36,664 nucleotides of DNA from the IMG/VR virus record IMGVR_UViG_3300009706_000002, positions 1 through 36,664 of that record. One strand, 5' to 3'. Origin of the DNA: a virus. Positions within the stretch are counted from its first letter, which is position 1; each line of letters starts with the position of its first letter. Below are positions 32,052 to 36,664 of this stretch, piece after piece. The notes under the pieces are model-generated. The model was not told where the DNA came from and did no database searches. It saw nothing but the letters and a program-made list of their open reading frames with translations. The position numbers were made by a program, and so were the translations under genes.

Positions 32052-32439
32052 AACCTTTTAAAACCGCGGAGTGCCAATCAATAGCTTTTCTAACATCGTC
32101 TGTACTTAGATCTAGGTTCCCATCAAAATCAGCTTTCCAAACTTTTTTCTTTTTACCGTCTTTGAATAAAACAACGCTTGGGAAATTCCGCAGTCTTAAT
32201 TTTCTTACTGTCTCTGGAATATTTTTTGCTGGGAGTATCATTATCATAGTGCCATGATAGGCGCTATCTCCTTCTACAATAAACTTCCCTTGGTAAAAAT
32301 TCTGTTTATTATCGTCTGACCATTCCGCGGTAAACCTCACCAAGTGCATTCCTTTGTATATTGCTCCCAAAAAATTCGCATCGTTTACCTCTTGCTGTGC
32401 GGGCTGACCAAAAGCTAATGATAATAGTAACCACCTCAT
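32047..32439 (-). CDS. Secreted thioredoxin-fold protein lacking the CxxC motif
   Basis: 130 residues. A short N-terminal hydrophobic signal (MRWLLLSLAFGQPAQ) precedes a thioredoxin-like core: LVRFTAEWSDDNKQNF, where Trp-Cys-x-x-Cys would be expected, and LRNFPSVVLFKDGKKKKVW with the cis-proline strand. No cysteine is present, so it cannot act as an oxidoreductase. Role unknown. It overlaps the preceding gene by four bases. The region has few GATC sites, like the fibre tip. Confidence 0.75.
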   Translation of the reverse strand: MRWLLLSLAFGQPAQQEVNDANFLGAIYKGMHLVRFTAEWSDDNKQNFYQGKFIVEGDSAYHGTMIMILPAKNIPETVRKLRLRNFPSVVLFKDGKKKKVWKADFDGNLDLSTDDVRKAIDWHSAVLKGY

Positions 32440-32777
32440 TGGACTGCAATTCTTAAGTTTGTAATCTGTTTATTTAGTTCTTTAATTTCATCTTGCAGTC
32501 CCTCAATAATACCATAGATGTCATCTTGATTTTCTTGAAGATTTCCTACCTGCTGTTTATACTGTTCGTAGGAGGGACTCCAGTTAAAATCGCTAATCCC
32601 CTTACTCGGATACTCCTGAGAGAATAGAGACAAAGGTATGGGTAACTCTTTAGCCTCCTGTATATCTGCCTGTAGCACATACCACATCCCAACAAGTGAT
32701 GCAATTCCCATTCCTGCTCCAATCATAGTCTGGATACTAAGGGTAAATTTAGTGTCTGGGCTTAATTCTTGTGGCAT
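32436..32777 (-). CDS. Small membrane/coiled-coil protein near the lysis genes
   Basis: 113 residues. MPQELSPDTKFTLSIQTMIG leads to a hydrophobic segment (GAGMGIASLVGMWYVL), then a C-terminal coiled coil (NQDDIYGIIEGLQDEIKELN). Its first 24 residues are duplicated exactly, with different codons, in a relic at 34851-34931. The type recurs in marine phages beside fibre genes; function unknown. Confidence 0.78.
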   Translation of the reverse strand: MPQELSPDTKFTLSIQTMIGAGMGIASLVGMWYVLQADIQEAKELPIPLSLFSQEYPSKGISDFNWSPSYEQYKQQVGNLQENQDDIYGIIEGLQDEIKELNKQITNLRIAVQ

Positions 32778-32798
32778 TATATACGCTTCCTCGCCTAC

Positions 32799-33095
32799 TT
32801 ATACATTGTCAGACCTTAGCCCGCGTATAAATTCTCGGATCCCGTGGGCTACGATATTATCCATAGCATCTACGATCCATGGCTCGATTAAACTATGCCA
32901 GGCCTTTTTAGAGAACTCCCATTTTGCCAGTCCAAGGGTAAGCGTAACCCCCAGGCCGTACATTACAGAGCCAAACTTACTCTTTAACGCCTGGTTCGGT
33001 ATCTTTTTAAGTATATATGCCATTAGAACGCTCGCGCCGCCTATAGCGGCATACGCAAACTCTGGCCCTACTATTTCATTTAACCATTCTACCAT
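32799..33095 (-). CDS. Putative holin-like membrane protein
   Basis: 98 residues with one or two hydrophobic segments (EFAYAAIGGASVLMAYIL and FGSVMYGLGVTLTLGL), a charged middle and a polar tail. It lies beside the endolysin and a coiled-coil membrane protein, a common place for holins. No family match can be claimed. Confidence 0.62.
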   Translation of the reverse strand: MVEWLNEIVGPEFAYAAIGGASVLMAYILKKIPNQALKSKFGSVMYGLGVTLTLGLAKWEFSKKAWHSLIEPWIVDAMDNIVAHGIREFIRGLRSDNV

Positions 33096-33109
33096 CGTTT
33101 ATCCTTTTT

Positions 33110-33349
33110 TTATTTTAACACCCCTACCAAAGCAACGAATACCCCCAGCATACCCATCATAAACCAGGTGATCCCCTTAAAGAATTGGAATTTTTGCTCT
33201 AAAGATCCTACACGGCGACTCTCCGCCGGTAGATCTGTGTGTAATCTATCTAAAGTTTTTTCGATGTTCTCCAGCTTTACAGTATGAGCGGCCAGCGATT
33301 GCGTTACATAGTTCTGGAATTTTTGCCTGGGGTTATTTTGTTGTGCCAT
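33110..33349 (-). CDS. Coiled-coil tail-anchored membrane protein (XhlA-like)
   Basis: 79 residues: a polar coiled coil (LAAHTVKLENIEKTLDRLHT, then RVGSLEQKF) followed by a C-terminal membrane helix (ITWFMMGMLGVFVALVGVL). The layout is like haemolysin XhlA or accessory lysis proteins. Its ATG overlaps the end of the endolysin gene by one base. Involvement in lysis is inferred. Confidence 0.7.
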   Translation of the reverse strand: MAQQNNPRQKFQNYVTQSLAAHTVKLENIEKTLDRLHTDLPAESRRVGSLEQKFQFFKGITWFMMGMLGVFVALVGVLK

Positions 33350-33843
33350 TAAACCTCCAGGGCGCGGCGGAACCAGCCGTAATAAAATTTTTCTGTGTAG
33401 GGCTTTTTATTAACCACATCGACATAGCGTTTAATTCTAAAGGCTCTAAACCTCTCAGTCTCCAGATCTTTTATAGCGGCGATAGTGTTCGGCCCTATGC
33501 GTCCGTCTACCGTAATCTGTCGGCCTTTTCTGTTCTTATGGTTTGCCGCTTGCTGTAATATCTTTGTAGCCCCGGAGATCCCGCTGTTAACTACGGTATC
33601 GAAATAGGCCTCCTGGAGTCTTTCGGGGAGCTTGTCGCACTTACTTGGCTTATAATATAGTTTTCGGTATAGGTCTATCGCCTCGCGCTCTGTAAGGGCT
33701 TTTATCTCTTCCGGATCCATACTGGTACCCCTGGCAGACAAGCCAAATTTAGTAACGCCTCCGGGATCGTCCGGATCGTTGGTTATGCTTGCCCCTCCTT
33801 CGCGCTGCAATACGCCAGATATAAACTCTGAAAATTTACTCAT
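33349..33843 (-). CDS. GH108 endolysin with peptidoglycan-binding domain
   Basis: 164 residues. LQREGGASITNDPDDPGGVT shows the EGG signature (catalytic Glu15) and KFGLS of GH108 N-acetylmuramidases. The second half (ITVDGRIGPNTIAAIKDLE, ending EKFYYGWFRRAL) is the usual peptidoglycan-binding domain 3. There is no signal peptide, so release needs a holin. It overlaps the preceding gene by four bases. Confidence 0.93.
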   Translation of the reverse strand: MSKFSEFISGVLQREGGASITNDPDDPGGVTKFGLSARGTSMDPEEIKALTEREAIDLYRKLYYKPSKCDKLPERLQEAYFDTVVNSGISGATKILQQAANHKNRKGRQITVDGRIGPNTIAAIKDLETERFRAFRIKRYVDVVNKKPYTEKFYYGWFRRALEV

Positions 33844-34100
33844 ACTGTTTGAACGACTCCGTTTCTGAGTTTATGTTTGCCTGGGATCTGGGCGCCTATT
33901 GACGAATGAACTTTATTACATTCTGCAATATACGCCGCCTCTGCCTCAGTAAATACATCGGTTTCTAATGCTACAGATCCATGCGCCCAAACGACGTAAC
34001 GCCTGGAGGGGTGGGCGCGGGCGTCCCTAACCTCCTGGACAAAAATAGATCCAAAGTAAATCGCTATATCTTCGCCCGCAGCGCATCTCCTATAAAGCAT
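33840..34100 (-). CDS. Small protein of unknown function
   Basis: 86 residues: IYFGSIFVQEVRDARAHPSR and YVVWAHGSVALETDVFTEAE, with three cysteines. No family recognised. It lies just upstream of the endolysin (four-base overlap) and one base downstream of the preceding gene. Confidence 0.7.
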   Translation of the reverse strand: MLYRRCAAGEDIAIYFGSIFVQEVRDARAHPSRRYVVWAHGSVALETDVFTEAEAAYIAECNKVHSSIGAQIPGKHKLRNGVVQTV

Positions 34101-34101
34101 T

Positions 34102-34335
34102 TTACAAAGCTGAGATGTCTTTAATTAGCAATTTGCAGCTCGAGATCTCCTCTTTTAGCCTCTCCACTTTAGACTCTCTAGAGGACAAAGCATGGTCGAC
34201 CTCCTGGAGCGTTACCAGGCGCTTTTCCTTTACGCCCTGGATCTCCAGGTGGTACCTTACCGGATCTTGGGTATGGTCGGCCGAGACTTTTACTCTTTTA
34301 GCCGACTTCTCGGAGTTATATTTTCCTAGATCCAC
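34102..34335 (-). CDS. Small coiled-coil protein of unknown function
   Basis: 77 residues. The C-terminal half is a coiled coil (ALSSRESKVERLKEEISSC). It overlaps the preceding gene by 20 bases. No family recognised. Confidence 0.68.
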   Translation of the reverse strand: MDLGKYNSEKSAKRVKVSADHTQDPVRYHLEIQGVKEKRLVTLQEVDHALSSRESKVERLKEEISSCKLLIKDISAL

Positions 34336-34702
34336 TTTCTTTAATTCCGTTTTTCATCTTTTCCAAATCCTCCATGTAATCGACAAAGCCTTTATCTATT
34401 ACGCCGAACCTTTGATCTTTAGCCAGGCCGTAGATTACATCTACTTCCTCTTGCGTAAGATTTACCGTTCCGGTTGCTTCTTCCAGCTTATCCATGAGCT
34501 TAATGCGGTCGCGCATATCGGATGGAGCCAGGCCGCCCTCGGGGATGCTGTTAAGCGCCCCTTTCATTAGCGTTTTGTATTCTACCTTTACGGGATCTCC
34601 GCCAGTTACTTCGATCTCAAAGGTTTTTAGTTGCACGTTTATTAATCCGTTTACCATTTTTCTTTCCTCCACAGCTTGTTTATTGGTTCTTGTTTGTATC
34701 AT
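34316..34702 (-). CDS. Small protein of unknown function
   Basis: 128 residues. FEIEVTGGDPVKVEYKTLM, then GLAPSDMRDRIKLMDKLEEA and LTQEEVDVIYGLAKDQRFG read like a compact helical protein with a short N-terminal strand. Its ATG overlaps the stop of a 51-residue gene (ATGA). The pattern resembles small proteins beside lysis or tail genes in marine phages, but I cannot name a family. Confidence 0.72.
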   Translation of the reverse strand: MIQTRTNKQAVEERKMVNGLINVQLKTFEIEVTGGDPVKVEYKTLMKGALNSIPEGGLAPSDMRDRIKLMDKLEEATGTVNLTQEEVDVIYGLAKDQRFGVIDKGFVDYMEDLEKMKNGIKESGSRKI

Positions 34703-34854
34703 TTATCAAATCTTTTAATTACTTTTTTTATTTCTGCCCAGAGCTGATCGTCTTTTTTCGACTTGGTCTGCTTGGTTATGAAATCGCCCACGTAAACCAG
34801 TAAGCCGATCGACCCGTGTTTTTTCAGTAGTTTTTTTAATATTATTTTAATCAT
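34699..34854 (-). CDS. Small basic protein
   Basis: 51 residues (MIKIILKKLLKKHGSIGLLV, then YVGDFITKQTKSKKDD, ending VIKRFDK). ATGA overlaps link it to the relic frame upstream and to the next gene, so it is translationally coupled. No family recognised. It marks where the host-type composition (GATC at 34807) resumes after the imported fibre tip. Confidence 0.62.
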   Translation of the reverse strand: MIKIILKKLLKKHGSIGLLVYVGDFITKQTKSKKDDQLWAEIKKVIKRFDK

Positions 34855-34931
34855 GCGTTTCCCATTCCTGCACCAATCATCGTCTGGATGCTAAGTGTGA
34901 ATTTAGTGTCTGGTGATAACTCTTGTGGCAC
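34851..34931 (-). pseudogene. Truncated duplicate of the 32436-32777 gene
   Basis: A GTG overlapping the fibre stop opens a 26-residue frame, MPQELSPDTKFTLSIQTMIG then AGMGNA. The first 24 residues equal those of the 113-residue gene at 32777, while the DNA differs at several third positions. I read it as the edge of a recombined fibre block that carried the start of its old downstream neighbour. It may still be translated and feed the next ATG (ATGA). Confidence 0.75.
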
Positions 34932-36664
34932 TATGCGTTCTCCAATGCTTCTACTTTTGCTGATAATTCTTGGACTGCTTTTACTAAAGCAGGAACTATT
35001 GATTCTTCAGATAAAGCCCATGGATTTTTCAAGTCTCCCTTTTTATAAGAATCATCAGCACTATCATTATCCCAAACTTCATCATTTCCAACTTCAACGG
35101 CTTCAGGACATACATCATTTAATTCTTGAGCAATAAAGCCCAAGTCTGAACTTCCATTAGCTTTCCAATCCCACCTTCTGACTTTCATGTCTAAGACATC
35201 CTGTAGTCTTGACCCCTCATCAACAATATTCTCTTTCATTCTTACATCGGAATCATTTACCCAATTACTACCACCAGTTGCCACATGAGTTGCTCTACTG
35301 CCATCACTATAATCCCAAAGTTCTAATAATCCACCATCGGGACATCTCAATCTCCATTGGTGTCCACCATCTCTTGTGAAATACAAGGCTGATTGGTCAG
35401 TGCTTGAGCCTGTACTACAATCTAAAAATAAATTTGCTTCTGAGTCAGCCCCACCAGTTGCTTCAATCTTCATAGTTGCCGATGAGGCGTGGGCGACATG
35501 AAGTACATTAGACGGAGCCGTAGTCCCAATTCCGACATTGCCAGAGGGGTCAATAACCATCCGTTGACCTAATGCTGCACCACTTGCTCTTGTATAAAAC
35601 GCAAGTTCTCCATCATCTTTATTTGTAGTATCTGTCCCACTATGAGTTGCCATCCTTGTAATCTCAGTACCATTCCAATATTGTCTAATACCACCCATTC
35701 CAGAACCAGCACCTGAAAGATTTGCATCAGAAACTATCCATGCACTATTATCACTTGTGTTTTTTAGTTCGAGCATTCCTCTTGTAGCACCTGCTGCCAA
35801 AACAACACTTAATTTCTCTGCAGGACTATCAGTCCCAATGCCGACATTGCCATCTTGCTGAATCGTAAATTTTGTAGCAACACCAACATCGGCAGAACCC
35901 GTATCTGTTGAAATCTTAAACTTGTTACTATCACTATTATCCAACCCCATAGCCCAGATTTCACTATCAGCTACAAAAAACATAGAAGCATCACCAGCAC
36001 CCAACTGACTAATCTTGAGTTGCCCTAAAACATCAGATGAATTTTCTTCTATTACAAGATTAGTATTCGGTGCCGCAACTCCAATTCCGACATTGCATCC
36101 TAAAAATGATATATCACCAGCTCCATCAAATTCAATTCTTTCAGCATCATCGGCTATTCCAATGGAAGTATCATCTCCCATTAAGATGTTGGCTCCCATT
36201 GTTAAATCAGCCGCCATATTTACAGCACCATCTATATCGACTATATCAAGGTTGGTGGTTCCTACCACATCTATGGCTCCACTAATATCTAATGTCGCCG
36301 CAGCAAGCTCTCCGCTTATAGCTAAGTTTCCAGAGCTGGGATTATAGGTTAATCCGGTATCAGTCTCCGCCCCTTGAGTCCCCGTTGCTCCATCCACAAA
36401 AACAGGATAGACCGTTTCGTCTGTACTGTTATTAGCGCTCGCCGTAAAGCTGGTTGCTAAAGTGGCCGTATCTGCATTTCCAGTAATGTCGCCGGTTATA
36501 TCGCCTACAAAGGCCGTGCTTGTTACTGAAGTCGCCCCCGTAACGACACCCGCATCTACACTAATCGTCCCGTCTAATAAAATTGCTGACCCCGCAGCGG
36601 GTTCTATATTAATGGCTGCACCAGAATCTAGAGTTAGGACTCCTGCTGAATCAATATCTACTGT
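34931..36664 (-). CDS. Giant tail fibre, C-terminal part with S74 autochaperone domain
   Basis: Bases 36541 to 34931 encode residues 1497-2032 of the same fibre; 36542-36664 repeat bases 1-123. The last ~115 residues form an intramolecular chaperone (peptidase S74) domain. It begins near NDSDVRMKENI, the usual self-cleavage region ahead of Ser-Asp, followed by RRWDWKANGSSDLGFIAQE and a C-terminal coiled coil ending VEALENA. In known members this domain folds the trimer and then cleaves itself off. Codon choice and motif content of about 34855-36400 differ from the rest of the genome: no GATC sites and no CCWGG that I could find. This suggests the tip was acquired by recombination. The stop TAG overlaps a GTG that opens a short relic frame (34931-34851). 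Confidence 0.92.
   Translation of the reverse strand, partial: TVDIDSAGVLTLDSGAAINIEPAAGSAILLDGTISVDAGVVTGATSVTSTAFVGDITGDITGNADTATLATSFTASANNSTDETVYPVFVDGATGTQGAETDTGLTYNPSSGNLAISGELAAATLDISGAIDVVGTTNLDIVDIDGAVNMAADLTMGANILMGDDTSIGIADDAERIEFDGAGDISFLGCNVGIGVAAPNTNLVIEENSSDVLGQLKISQLGAGDASMFFVADSEIWAMGLDNSDSNKFKISTDTGSADVGVATKFTIQQDGNVGIGTDSPAEKLSVVLAAGATRGMLELKNTSDNSAWIVSDANLSGAGSGMGGIRQYWNGTEITRMATHSGTDTTNKDDGELAFYTRASGAALGQRMVIDPSGNVGIGTTAPSNVLHVAHASSATMKIEATGGADSEANLFLDCSTGSSTDQSALYFTRDGGHQWRLRCPDGGLLELWDYSDGSRATHVATGGSNWVNDSDVRMKENIVDEGSRLQDVLDMKVRRWDWKANGSSDLGFIAQELNDVCPEAVEVGNDEVWDNDSADDSYKKGDLKNPWALSEESIVPALVKAVQELSAKVEALENA
36542..36664. repeat. Terminal direct repeat, right copy
   Basis: Exact copy of bases 1-123. 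The unique genome length is therefore 36,541 bp. See the left copy for interpretation. Confidence 0.95.

Noticed and set aside
1-36664. Integrase, attachment site, lysogeny repressor of the CI type, or tRNA genes
   Set aside because: None seen on either strand. The ribbon-helix-helix and winged-helix proteins alone do not indicate lysogeny.

Overview
The window looks like one complete genome of a tailed phage with a long non-contractile tail (siphovirus type). The first 123 bases are repeated exactly at the end (1-123 = 36542-36664). A single tail-fibre frame runs through that join without a break: 4488 down to 1, then 36541 down to 34931, 2032 codons plus stop. The simplest reading is a circular map of about 36,541 bp, opened inside the fibre gene by assembly. 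I see no integrase, tRNA or CRISPR array. The fibre architecture, a Rad52-type annealing protein and many small genes recall marine metagenomic phages infecting Gram-negative bacteria. The host cannot be named from this sequence.

Layout. (1) 7381-12332, plus strand: large terminase, portal, small protein, MscS-like membrane protein, neck/virion morphogenesis protein, and a MuF-type minor head protein carrying a RelA/SpoT-like C-terminal domain. (2) 7303 down through the join to 22804, minus strand, about 21 kb with short or overlapping junctions: scaffold, major capsid, three small virion proteins, giant fibre, small genes, GH108 endolysin with membrane lysis proteins, a thioredoxin-fold protein, connector, tail terminator, tail tube, tail-assembly chaperones with a -1 frameshift, tape measure, and two distal-tail proteins. 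(3) 20056 down to 12346, minus strand: early operon with small regulators (ribbon-helix-helix and winged helix), Rad52-like annealase, C5 methyltransferase, RuvC, SNase-like nuclease, an origin-like intergenic region with DnaA boxes at 15255-15411, small terminase subunit and a second methyltransferase-like protein. (4) 20321-22574, plus strand: small accessory genes including DUF2958 and LPD29 proteins, ending at a terminator.

How it may work together. No DNA polymerase, helicase or primase is visible. The DnaA boxes beside an AT-rich tract suggest that the host DnaA and replisome copy the genome, while Rad52, RuvC and SNase process recombination intermediates. Four promoters carry tandem 9-bp boxes (consensus CTTATAGNT). 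An encoded ribbon-helix-helix protein is a natural candidate to bind them. The capsid/terminase divergent region (7322-7380) has no such boxes, which would fit separate late control.

Most striking points: the MuF-RelA/SpoT fusion, the 9-bp operator set, the DnaA-box origin, the frameshifted chaperone, a fibre tip that differs in composition from the rest and ends in a 24-codon relic of another gene, three small genes with no ATG/GTG/TTG start, and a methyltransferase whose C-terminal motifs lie in two frames. No stretch longer than 300 bases is without a gene.
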